The notes under the pieces were generated by a model. The model was not told where the DNA came from and searched no databases. It was given only the letters and a program-made list of their open reading frames with translations. A stretch of 64,000 bases of DNA from Moniliella sp. 'wahieum' (Eukaryota; Basidiomycota; Moniliellomycetes; Moniliellales; Moniliellaceae), in contig RSEE01000044.1 in assembly GCA_003971905.1 (NCBI GenBank), positions 434,001-498,000 of the forward strand, in the 5' to 3' direction. Made by a program: the position numbers and the translations under genes. Below are positions 1 to 12,114 of this stretch, piece by piece. Positions within the stretch are counted from its first letter, which is position 1; each line of letters starts with the position of its first letter.

Positions 1-1511
<1,511 letters not shown>

Positions 1512-3025
1512 TCTCACCCTCCTCATCCATCTTTCTTTTTTACCTACAACAACACAACAACACAACAATAACAACTAGTACTACTACTCCCAAGCTCTCC
1601 TTCTACATTTCTTCACGTTAATGCGACTGGACGTTGATGAGCTTCCGTTTCCATTTCCACCGTAGGAGAGCGCCCTGATTATGAACCTCTACGGCCCGCC
1701 AGTTTGCAGGTTTGCTTTCTGATACCATACCGCCTTGTTAGCAAGGTGTGCTGCTGGTGACAGTGCATACATGATTCGACTGAGTTCTAACTGAGAGGAT
1801 ATAATGGCTTCCATACTTAGACGCAGCGGCACATCTCCTCGGGTGCGCTGGCACTGTACACCATGCACCATGCTTCACTTATCACGGCGCGCTGGCCCAC
1901 GAAAGAAGACGAGACGGAGCCTGGTTCCACCGCAGTCCCACCCACGTTCCATATTCCACGTTCCCACCTCGTTTCGGTCCAGGCTCCAGGTCCAATCGGC
2001 CCGCGACTGCCGTGAAAGCACGCGCGAGGCTCGCGAGCATGAATGGGCGCATGGGCGCATGGGCACCAGCTGGATGGAATATGGATGGGGCGTTCGTTGG
2101 TGTTGACGTTGGCGTTGGTGCACTCCAGCCTGCTACGGCGGATTCACGTGCAACGTTCGTAGAGGCAGGTGGTGCATGGGGGTCGGTGGTGGTCGATAGC
2201 TTGGAGGTCGATGGGCGACGATGGATGATGGATGATGGATGATCGTCGATTGATGCGGGCTGTGATGTGAATGTGATTCATGATGGAGCTTTGAAATTTG
2301 AGGCCTGAGGCTGAGGACCAATGAGTCATTGGTGGATGATCGATGATCGATGGGCAGCAGGGGCGTGTGCTGCGGACGTCGCGGGTACTAGCGGTGCTTA
2401 ACATCACCGTGCAAATGTTCAACGCCGCTATCGATCGGCCCGCAGCGCCCCACGCAACGCACGCAGCGGGGGCCTTCTTGGTCACGCGTCACGCACCACG
2501 TGTGAGAATTGAGCGTGGGAGCGCGCTGGGGCGCCGGCGCCCGGTGGGCGACGGGAGTGGGTGGTGTGCACAGGGGCAGTGGCGGCGCCCGCCTCAGCAC
2601 AAGCGGTGGGCGGTGCAGGGGGTGCAGGCGGGTGCGGGGGCGGCAGCGCGCACTAGGGGGGGCGGCAATTAACGGGGGGCCACAGCAGGGCGCGTGCCAC
2701 GAGGCACATGTTATCTGCTGCCGGGCATATTTTTGCACCGCAGATTCATATGCGGCCTTGCTTGCCCAGAGCAGCTCTGCTCGGCCTGCCCTCTTCTCGC
2801 TCCGGCACGTCCCTTCCCTCCGTTCGGCCACCACCACCCACCCCCTCCCCTCCCTACTCCGCCATGGCTCTCATACGCACCGCCACCGCCTAGAAGGCTC
2901 CTCTCCCACACCGACCACAGCCGCCCCCATCGTCTTCCCCCCAACCCCCGCCGTCCTCACCCCCCCCCCCCCCCAACCAACCTACGACGATGCTCTGCAG
3001 CTCCACCCTCAGCCCCGCCCCTCCC
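1512..3025. other. Intergenic, no gene seen
   Basis: This gap holds the 3' flank of the ABC gene (CAACA-rich at 1546-1572) and a GC-rich upstream region for the next gene. GATGAT-type simple repeats lie at about 2218-2250 and 2335-2352. A run of pyrimidines and poly-C (about 2930-2980) precedes the next start and looks like a 5' UTR. Long open frames here are compositional (Pro/Arg/His-rich) and I do not support them as genes. Confidence 0.6.
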
Positions 3026-4326
3026 ATGTCTGCTGACGCGCCGGAACCCGAACCCGAGCCGCTTTCAGCTCGGCCTTCGCGTCCCCACCCACCGTCCCAC
3101 GTCCCCGACCCTGCGCTCCTGCCTCAAGCGTACGCCTAGTCCGGCGGAACCAGCTTCGCGGCGTTCGGTGCCGCGGCTTATGACCCCAAGCGCCTCCTCC
3201 ACCTCGCTGGCCTCGTGCGAAAGTGTACGGACCGTGCGCTTTTCAGCGGAAGAGGTGCCTGTGTTTGCGACTCATAGCGCTAGCGAGTACGATCGTCGGC
3301 CCTCGAGTGTCGCCTACCACGGTATGGCAAGTTTGTTGGGTGCGGGGCCCCATCGGTTCGAGGACCAGGACGACGATAGGGACGCTCCCCCCGCCAGGCA
3401 CGGGCGCTGGCGAGGCTTGGATCAAGGCCCGTATCGCCTCGACCAACCAGACGGAGATGGAACAGGCGACTTCCCACCCGGATGTCGAGGACAGTATTCA
3501 GGCCATGTGGGCCTTGGGCGCAGCTCGCCTAATGGGTCTAGCCCCTGAGGAGCAGGAGCAGGAAGAAGAGCAGGAGCAGGATCAAGAACAGGAGCAGGAT
3601 CAGAAGCAGAAGCAGGAACCCGAGCTCAAACCTACACCGTCTCCCGAACGCGAGCACTGTCCTGCCAAGCGCTTGCCTGTCCCGCTGCCTTCACCTCCTC
3701 TTTTGACGGTCCAAGACCCCGCTCCGCCCGCCTCAGACGGAGACGACGAGACTGTGGTCGCGACCGAATCGGATGGCCTCGGCTCGGACTCGGATACGGG
3801 CTCAAACTCAAACTCCAACTCCAACTCCAACTCGACACGGACGCAGACGCAGAGCCTCAAACGATCTTCTTGTTTTCGCTACGTGGGGACGAGAACGAAT
3901 TGAAGTTGCCTGTACCGCGGACGAAGAAACATAAGCTCCAACCCCTCGCCCCATGTGCCCCGATGCGAAATGTGCCGTGTCGACGGGGCCCGAGGCAGGA
4001 GCGGAAGCGGAACGGGATGGGGATGGGAACTCGACGCCTGGCTCAGCCCCCATCTGCATCCGTGGAGGGAGGGGGGGCTGGACGCATACCCACTGCCCCA
4101 CCTCACCCGGAAGCCGTCGGGGTGGATATCATCCTCTCCGCGCAGTCCGCCTGGGCTATGTGGATCCACAAGCTCTGCCCCGTCATCACCGTCGTCGCTA
4201 TCGTCGACAGTGGGCTCGCGCTCCGTCTCGCCAAGCATACCATTTACCTCGGGAAGGGGCACCTTGCCTCCCTTGCCGTGTGCCCTGCCCGACGACCAGG
4301 CTCGCGAACGCGAACGCGCACGTTAG
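3026..4326 (+). CDS. Hypothetical low-complexity protein with a conserved-looking VRF..E..VF motif
   Basis: The likely start is the ATG at 3026 (MSADAPEPEPEPLSA), after a C-rich leader. One lost base then leads into RSCLKRTPSPAEP and the core SVRTVRFSAEEVPVF (about 3220-3270), which resembles the short conserved block of otherwise disordered basidiomycete proteins. After another shift near 3380 come a Gln/Glu repeat (EQEQEEEQEQDQ, 3550-3620) and a Ser/Asn repeat (about 3795-3835). Downstream of about 3850 the frame is uncertain: a Ser-rich frame ends at 4326, and a His/Pro-rich frame stays open to 4541. No catalytic motif or membrane segment is visible, and the protein is probably largely disordered. 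Function unknown. Confidence 0.5.
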
Positions 4327-4900
4327 GTATGGGTCCCCATCACCATGCCAAGCTTAATCGCAAGGCACATGTTCAACGCGTTTGCCTCATGGCCCGGTTT
4401 GGCTTGTTGGACCAGCCGCCGCCGCCTTTGCCGGGTGCGATGGGCCCGCCACACCCCGTGCACCCGCATCCGCACCTGCATCCGCACCCGCATCCGCACA
4501 CGAACGCGGTCCGACCCCCCTGGTTCCTACTTCTAGGCTAGGTTTTCTTTTTTCCTTTTCCCTTTTTTTTTTCCTTTTCCTTTTTCCATTTTCGCTTGTG
4601 TTCGTTTGTTTTCGGTTGTGTTCGGTTGTGTTTGTTGGGTTTCGCGGGGGCTCGCATTCTCTTAGTTCGCGTGCCTTCCTTGGAGGCACGTGGTCCTGGT
4701 TCTCGGTCCTTGGTCCCCGGATTTGCGTCGAGCGTCATGGTATGCTCTGTCTGTGGGCACAATATGGTCTCAGGTGATTTCCATCCCATTTTCATTCCCA
4801 TTTTCATTCCCGTATGGACTTCGGTGCTTGTCATGGGGCATGCTGTGGCGCGTGCACGGATAGTGCGAGTGCGAGCGGTACCGGTTCTAGCTCGGGCGTA

Positions 4901-5093
4901 TGGTATGTTATGTTATGGTATGGTATGGTATGGTATGGTATGGTATGGTATGGTATGGTATGTATGGTATGGTATGGTATGGTTGGTATGGTATGGTATG
5001 GTGGTAGGTATGGTATGGTATGGTGGTATGGTATGTATGGTATGGTATGGTTGGTATGGTATGGTATGGTATGGTATGGTATGGTATGGTAGG
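4901..5093. repeat. TATGG pentanucleotide satellite
   Basis: About 190 bases consist almost wholly of TATGG units, starting with two TATGT-type units and interrupted by occasional shorter or altered units (such as TATGGTTGG and TGGTGG). Open frames through it are artefacts of the repeat. Its true copy number may differ from the assembly. Confidence 0.95.
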
Positions 5094-6339
5094 GTCTGGC
5101 GATGATGCGATGATGCGATGCCTATGGCCCCCAGCCCTACTGGTTGTTGACTACTGGCTACTGGCTGCAGACCTAGCGGGATAGATGTTTTGAGGCACCG
5201 TAGACGAACAGTAGAGATACTTGAGCTGGCAATCATATATGGCGTTTGACAGCTCTTGTCCAATGGTCACTGTGTAACAGCGAATCTTGCACATGTTTGC
5301 AGGCTGTGTATGACCGACTTGGCGAGATGCTCACGACGGTACTGTGACCAAGTTTGGCGCCTCATCATTGCAGGAGAGGAACAACAACGACTGTCAGGAG
5401 TTTGAGCGCCTCATCAGGGCATCCGTGGGAGCTCTTTTCACGGATCAAAAGTATGATTGTCGAACCTGTTTTAACGGACATGGACCACACTGGTCTCTCT
5501 GGTCCACTCCGATCGGTGGGCGACTGGACGGTCGAACCTCCAATTAAACGAAAAATAATGAACTGAATGGACGTCCATATGTTTTGTTTTGTTTTGACAT
5601 TGGTTTTGGTACGATGCAGTGTGTGGTTCCCGTCAACCTGAGCATGTGGTGAATGCCGGGGAGAGACGGTACATCCAATATTGAATTTGAGTGGCCGGGC
5701 ACAACACCCAACACCCAACTCCTATACCTGCAGCTGAAGATTGTTTCGTTGGTAACGCATAATGGCCAACCCGACACCAGGGTTGTCTACCCGGCTGGCC
5801 GGAGCACCTGAGCGCCTGAGCGCCTGAGCTGAATATGCGCTGAATATCCAAATTGAATCGGCTGTGTGAGACACGGCTGTTCCGCACAAGGAGAGCGGAT
5901 CTTTTGCAGAATGGCGCAGAGAGCACGGGGGCAGTGTGTGGCGCCCCCCGCACTGGGAAGGAAGAAATGCAAGCCCTATTGTGTTTTCGCCACTAGGCGC
6001 CAGGGGTTCAACGTTCATGCAGTTCATGCATCATGTCCGTCGACTGTACCTGCTGTTCCCAGTGTGAGACCTGAGTGTAGTTTGGTCTATTCTGAGAAAC
6101 AGTCGTATGTTTGTGTGGCTTTCTCATGTCGAGCTGCACTCAACTCAGTACTCGCCATTGCACACACTGCATGTCGCTCTACTCGAGATTGCAAAATCTC
6201 CTGGGTGCCTGTGTTTACCCAGACGGCACATAGCCTTTTGACACAACGAAGGAGTAGCTGCTGACAGGAGTTTACCAACCATCAAACGTGGTGTGGAGGT
6301 TATGTCTACATGGGGCAATCGTCTTCCTGGTAAGAACTG

Positions 6340-6345
6340 TATAAG
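6340..6345 (+). promoter_or_regulatory. TATA-like box upstream of a candidate start
   Basis: TATAAG at 6340-6345 lies about 110 bases before the ATG at 6454 and is followed by a C/T-rich leader (6358-6435). That arrangement matches a fungal core promoter with a pyrimidine-rich transcript start. The call rests on pattern alone. Confidence 0.35.
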
Positions 6346-6453
6346 TACCCCGGCCCTGGCCCTGCTTGCTTTGGTATTCGCACCGTCTCCCCCCACCCTC
6401 ACCCCTTCCGCTTCTCTGTCTTTCGCCCCCGCAGCTTTCAATAAGTGAAAAGG

Positions 6454-6712
6454 ATGTCTAAATTCACCGACATGTTTCGCAAGACCTTTGGCTCCAAACC
6501 AAGCTCAAGCCAACCGGATCTGTCTTCCCTCCTCCTGTACGTCACAAATCATACGGCCTTGCGTGGCAGAGAGGGATCCTAACACACCATCATACTTTTT
6601 GCTTTGATCTCAGTCCCAATTAGAAGCACTGCACAACACCTGGCATAGGTTAGGCTACAACACTCGAGCCCAGCTGGTCTGGCCGTCCTCTTCCCAAGGA
6701 TTTTTGCAACCC
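6454..6712 (+). CDS. Candidate small gene or 5' exons, unrecognised
   Basis: After the TATA-like box and C/T-rich leader, the ATG at 6454 opens MSKFTDMFRKTFGSKPSSSQ. A GTACGT donor sits near 6538 and a CTCAG acceptor at about 6612. The frame after it reads QLEALHNTWHRLGY, plausible protein text, before stops appear near 6720. I do not recognise the family. It could be the start of a real gene whose later exons are disturbed, a decayed copy, or chance. Confidence 0.3.
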
Positions 6713-7051
6713 CCCCGATGCGGATAAATTGAGAGGATCTGGCTGGATTGCACTCTGTTGGTTTGGTGTAACATGCGTGCCATGTAACCTCATGGCACAC
6801 TACAAGGCATACTCCACATGTGTACCTTCATATCGGGTTGCTGGCAGGGTCCATCTCACCAGTGGCCTTCCATTACCAAGCTTTTGACCCCCTATTTTGG
6901 GGTTTGAACTCTTCTGAAGTGGGCTCTCAACGGTTCCCCCTGCTTTGCGTCCATCGTCAGTTGTACTACTACTATAGTATATAGTCACACTTGCTCTCAT
7001 TTTCACTCGCTCTTTATCAGAGAGTCGTGCATCCAATGCATTCCACGTCCA
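6713..7051. other. Gap between the candidate exons and TRM61, nothing firm
   Basis: No complete open frame is present. Short protein-like stretches on the plus strand in different frames may be a decayed continuation of the upstream candidate. The TRM61 stop lies just beyond, so part of this is its 3' UTR. Confidence 0.4.
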
Positions 7052-8891
7052 TCATTGCGCCGCAGTAACAGATATTGTGATGCATGGTGAGATATTACTC
7101 AGTCCTCTCAGGCGCAAAGGTCCTGGCAGTTGCTCTTCATTTAAGGGTTTGCTCTCAAGCTCCACCTCGGTCGAACCCGAATTGGCTTGCACCGGGTTCG
7201 ACTGAACAACAACATGTTGGGGTCGTAAGGTAGCAAAGGTTAGATAAGAAGTATGGCCACGCATCTGCATTGTAACGGTGTTAGTCACTCCCTTTCTCTC
7301 GGCTGGATTCTCAACGTACCTCTGAGGCAGGCTTGGACAAGACGTGGCTGCCTTGAGAGCCGTGGTACCACTCGATACTTTGGGGCCCGACGCGATCAAA
7401 TAGCGCTTGACGAGGAACTGGGGGTCGTTGGTCTTGGCTTGGGACATTTGGGTTGATTGTGGTGTGGATTGCACCTCTTGATCCACAAGCATAGCTTCGT
7501 CTCTGTGTTCTGCAACTTGGCCCTCTTGGAGGTGGAGGACTACTCTCGGGAGAGATCGGCAGGACGCTTGTCTCCCGTGCTAGCTGGGTTGCTTTCGTCC
7601 GGTTCGGTTTCGGGGCGGGAAACAACTTGGCAGCAGCCTTTTCCTTCTTGATTCGAGATCGTTCGATCTGCTCCAACCGCTTGATTTCCTTGATCCGCTC
7701 AATTTCCCGCAATCGCTCGGCAACCTGCGTGACATCTTTGAGTGGTCCCAGGGAAGCCGTAAAAGGCTGATGCTCTCTGGTGAGCGACTCGAACGTCTCC
7801 ACCTCAGTAAAGCCAGCTTCGGATAGAGCTTGGGTGTGTGCGCAAACTTGTTCCATGCAAGGACTGAAGGTACAGATCCTCGTCGCCACATCGGGGTTGA
7901 GTGCGGCCTTGGCAAACGGAACTGCCTCCCAGGGAGCAGGAAGGTCGAGGAAGATCGCATCAGCGTACATGCCTTCAGGCAATCCAAAGCCCGAGCGACA
8001 AACATTGCGATGGTTTAAGGCTACCACGCCGGGTACCAAGCCGTGCGCTTCAAACTCGATTCTGGAAAACAAAAGAATGTGATGTCAGTCAGCGAATCAG
8101 CACTTTTTTTGGAAGAAACAGTGCACGTACTTGGCCTTGCGTGCCCGTTCCGAGTGGAACTCAAACGACCATACCCGTCCCTCATTTGGCACCAACGGCC
8201 CACCCGCCTCGTCCAAGGTCAAGATATTGTCCGATCCCGAGGGGGACGTGTCGTCGTCTTCCACACAGCCCAGGTCTTCCGTATCCGCCGCAGCGTAGTC
8301 AGGGTTGTCCGACTTGGGCCGAGAAGGACGAGCATTGCGACCTGCACCACGACCTTGCGTCGAACCCATCCCTGGCACGCCCAGCCAGCGGACACTCCGC
8401 TGGGCCTCGGTTGCGACGGCACGGACTAGAGCATGCGTCATGCTCCCACTCCCAGTTCCCGCTTCGATCACTCGTGCTCCTGGAGTGAGCCCGAGATGAG
8501 AGGAAACAAATGAAATGTCAGGGTAGTATAGGATCTGGGTACGATGGGGCAGTGCCAAGGTCCACAGCGATGCTGTGGGACGGAGGAGGTGAATGAAGCC
8601 CTTCTTGTTGCGGCTGAAGATACGACTTCCAAATGGAAGCCCAATCATGTCGTTGTGCGGAAAGGCGCCAAACACATTCACAAACTCTTGACCAGGCGTG
8701 ACGGTGAGAGGCAAGGGAGTGGCAGTGTGGGAGACAAAGAGGATCACCAGATCGCCCGGTTGGATCGTGAGATGTTTCCTGGCAACACCCATCGGCTCCC
8801 CTGGAGGCGATGTTGAAGGGGTGGCAGAAGCCTTAACAACCGATACATCCGCGAGGGTGGTTGCGTCAGAGGCGGGGTCGGAGGTGGCCAT
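7052..8891 (-). CDS. TRM61: tRNA (adenine-58-N1)-methyltransferase catalytic subunit
   Basis: The three-exon gene methylates N1 of adenine 58 in tRNA, with Trm6 as partner in the nucleus. Exon 1 is 8891-8131, exon 2 8061-7320 and exon 3 7264-7052. Both introns are GTACGT...CAG/AG, and splicing is in frame, giving 571 codons. Residues 141-151 carry the S-adenosylmethionine motif VIEAGTGSGSM. The acidic insert at about 190-230 is longer than in yeast. FEFHSERARKAK joins IEFEAHGL across intron 1, and FLDLPAPW is the family's D/P motif. A Lys/Arg/Glu-rich helix leads to the C-terminal GHTSYLTFATL. This gene shows no frame breaks, unlike most of its neighbours, so the exon reading is secure. Confidence 0.93.
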
Positions 8892-9448
8892 CGTCGTCTA
8901 AGCCGATGTCGTCGTTGCAAGCACAAGTTGGGGCAGGGGCAGGTGCTGGTGAGGAGAAAAAAGAAGAGAGAAGCGGAACAGGATCTGTGATTCCGCTCGG
9001 CCACCCCATACTGCACCAGAGCCACCGATCATGCATCATGCATCATGCATCACATGGCATGCATCAACGTTTATTGACGTGTTCGCACGTATACGTTACG
9101 TTGATCGTCGTCCGCATATTTCCAAACGTGTTGAACACGTTGAACGGAGCCATAGAGTTTGACCAGAACTGCTGCCGCCCTGACGAGGCATCGTCGGAAC
9201 CTAATTTATGGAAGGAAAACCGGCCATAATCGTGGGGGAGGCGGCCGGGGAGATGCCTCATGATATATTTTGCGATATATGACGAACAATTCTACTCCTT
9301 TCCCCGTGATATGCCTGCAGTGAGTTATTGTGTGTGAGCTGCCAGCAACCAAATGTATAAAGTACCCCCGCAAGTCCGTGTCGATCCATATTCTAATTGA
9401 TTTGATCCTCCGAGATGCATAAAAGGGGGAAAAGGGGGTTGAGAACTT
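8892..9448. other. TRM61 upstream region / fusion-enzyme 3' flank
   Basis: This holds the TRM61 promoter side and the 3' end of the next minus-strand gene. It contains a CATG/ATCATGC simple repeat (9028-9065) and short palindromic words (for example ACACGTTGAACACGTT-like text near 9128). No gene is visible. Confidence 0.6.
9028..9065. repeat. ATCATGC simple repeat
   Basis: Four ATCATGC-type units in a row, then CATGGCATGCATCA. Related clusters recur at 22217-22232, 54624-54659, 55227-55245 and 61077-61089, always between genes. Confidence 0.8.
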
Positions 9449-11873
9449 TTACTGCTTGAACGAGCCAAAGACAGCATTGCCATCAGGCAGCGCCAACAAA
9501 CTGTCCAACTGAGCCCACGCATTGGCCGTGTTGCGGTGAATATACGCCTCATTCTCGGGGAAGCGCAGAGCACGCCAGGTGGGAATAACCAAACGAAGTG
9601 CAAACCGAGCCAAGACAAAATCAAAGATCAACTTACGTTCGAGTGGGCTGAACGGCCGGACATCGTTGTACCCCCGCAAGAAACTTAGTCCCCGCTCCAG
9701 CCAATCCGAATCGCTGTCGGGTGCACCGAGACTGTACACTGCACCCACCGCAGCATCCTGTACCACAGGGGCACGGATGGAATCGCCCCAATCAATGATC
9801 CCTACCACTTCATCGGGTGCGGTGTGACTGACCAACACATTGGCCGCATTCAAATCGTTGTGCACCACCGACTGTTCCAGCTCACCACTCGCCACATAGG
9901 GAGCGACCCGCTGCTCATAATTGACAATCAATCCCTCGACCACTTCTCGCTCCTTGTCAGAGCGTAGTGCATCCATGTACTTGCGCATCTGTCCCACATG
10001 CGTGGCGTCCCACAGCAGCTCGTGGTCTTGGCCGGGGTGGGAAAAGCCTTTGAGCGCAAGGCTGATCTGGGCCCCCACTCGACCGATATTGTATGCTTGA
10101 GCGGGCGTACGGGGAGATGAGCTGAGCATGTCGCCCTCCAAAAAAGTGACAACCCTCACCACTCGGTTCTGGAATAAGAGCTGACCCTCGCTGTCCTTCG
10201 GTGAGGCCGTTGGTGACGGTTCAATCACCCGGGCTACAGGCAAGTGCGGCGCCACCTTTGGAGATGGTGTAGGACCGATGTTTGGAAGGCCGACATCTCG
10301 GCTGGTTCGGAAGGATGAACAAACTTGATGGTGAAACGCTGACCGTCCGAGGCGGTCACTCGAAAGTTGTCGTCCCGTTCCCCAATTAGCCGCTTGAGCG
10401 GCTGAGCGGCCGTGATACCGAAATGCTGTTCCAATACCTCTTGAGCTTCAGTTTCCGTCACTGGGGTCCGGTCCGCCTCCAGAACCGAGCCGCCCGTATT
10501 TGTTGATGGTGTGAGGGATGCACTCTGTATGGTTGCCTCGAGCGCGGCCAGGAAGTGCTGGGCATGGGCTTTGGTGAATGCAAGAAGAGGGCGAATCTTG
10601 AGCGAATTGCCTGCCTTCGAGGTGGTTGAGATAAGCACTCTGCGCTCCCGCATTGCGTTTACCACCAGCTTGGCCAGGTCGGCATCAGGCTCCTTGGACC
10701 CTCTGTCCTTCACGAACTCGACGGCAAAGTACTGTCCTGCGCCACGAACATCACCAATACAAGCGTACTTCTCTTTGAGCCGCTCAAGCCCTGCGAGAGT
10801 GAACCCCCCTACTTCCGCAGCTTGGGGCATGAGACGTAACACCTCGTCAAGTGTGGCACTGGCGGCTGCGATGCTCACAGGGTTGCCTCCAAAGGTATTG
10901 AAGTACCTTACGTCTCGGCCAAACGTATCGGCGACATCAGATCGAGCGATGCAGGCAGCAACGGGAACCCCATTGCCCATGGGTTTGCCCACTGTGACCA
11001 GGTCGGGAGGACACCGTGATTCTGGAAACCCCATACTTTGCTCCCCGTCCGACCAAACCCGGGCTGAACCTCATCGGCGATGAACAGTCCATCATGTTTG
11101 TGCACCACTTCCACTGCCGCCTTCAAAAATCCCTCGGGGCCGGGGAACATGCCGTCAGATGAGAAGATCGTGTCAACAAGGAGGCCGGCAAACTTGATCC
11201 CAGCTTTGGTCATGTCGGCAATCGCAGACTCAATGTCGGCGGCAAACTTGGCCCCCACATCAGTGCCGGTAGGCGTGCGGTAAAAGTCAGGAGCAGGTAC
11301 GGTGCGAGCATGCGGGTGCAACGGCGTGCCGGCACCCATGCTGGGTGAGAGAGAGGCGATGAGCTCAGAGGTGCCATGGTACGCATTGTCGGTGACAATA
11401 ATACCTGTGCCGCCAGTGAAATGCTTGACCATGCGCACCGCCAGGTCGTTCGCCTCAGATCCAGTGCAGGCAAACATGATTCGCCCCTTGCGCAGCTCGG
11501 GCTCGTGATCAAATGTAGCCAAGAGCCGGTCTGCATAATTGAGAATTTGATCGCTCATGTAACGGGTGTGGGTATTGAGGGTGGCGAGTTGCTTGCTCAC
11601 CGCTCCTACCACATGGGGATTGCAGTGCCCGACGCTGACCACGTTGTTGTAACAGTCGAGATACGCGGTGCCGTCCGGGTCGTACAGGTGCACGCCTTCG
11701 CCGCGCACGAATTCGACGGGGTGCTGATATTGAAGCTTGTAGGCTGGACCCAGGAGGCGTTGGCGGCGCTCAATGATGGTACGCTCGTGCGTATTCAGCG
11801 CTCCAGCGGTTCGAGGGTCGAATCCGTTCTGCATTCCTCCCGTAGGGTCGGAAGTGGACTTGGATGCGGACAT
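9449..11873 (-). CDS. Fused class-III aminotransferase-like phospho-lyase and APH-type kinase
   Basis: The N-terminal half (11873 to about 10500) is a class-III PLP enzyme of the AGXT2L type: LDCYNNVVSVGHCNPH, TGSEANDLAVRM, IADEVQPGFGRTG, and the PLP-lysine motif GKPMGNG (about 10970-10991). The C-terminal half (about 10480-9449) is an aminoglycoside-phosphotransferase-fold kinase with DNFRVTASDGQRFTIKFVHP, catalytic loop HNDLNAANVL (about 9863-9836) and metal-binding IIDWGD. Animal relatives act in sequence: hydroxylysine kinase makes phosphohydroxylysine and AGXT2L2 eliminates phosphate and ammonia; AGXT2L1 does the latter on phosphoethanolamine. A single protein doing both steps is the natural inference, but the substrate is unknown. 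Length is about 808 codons. The frame changes near 11020 and 10255, each explained by one base. The stop is TAA at 9449-9451. Confidence 0.85.
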
Positions 11874-12114
11874 GGGGTGGATGCAGCGTTAGAGGCAAAG
11901 GTGGGGGATGGTGTGGAAATGCCAAGTGGGTCCCTGCCCTGCTGGTAATCAATGTACAACAGATGCTTTAGGACCATGTCACAATTAAAGTTTTTTATCG
12001 CCCTGGCGTTGGCCGTCTCTTTGGTTTGACGCGGTCCTATTATATGAGGCACACTATTTTCCGAAGCTGCTTCTCGGTATACGCGGTCCAAGCCGTGTAC
12101 ACTCGACTGCCATT

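Larger units (their letters stand above)
4327..6453. other. Intergenic with T-rich tract and satellite; no gene recognised
   Basis: The region contains a T/C tract (about 4542-4592), repeated TTCGGTTGTG-like words (about 4605-4640), the TATGG satellite listed separately, and GATGATGCGATGATGCGATG-like copies right after it (5100-5120). Bases 5160-6290 show no long open frame with recognisable protein content. TGAGCGCCTGAGCGCC repeats occur near 5808-5830. Confidence 0.55.

Noticed and set aside
4596-5263. Met/Val/Trp/Tyr-rich and Tyr/His/Thr/Ile-rich frames over the TATGG array
   Set aside because: Artefacts of a five-base repeat read in frame.
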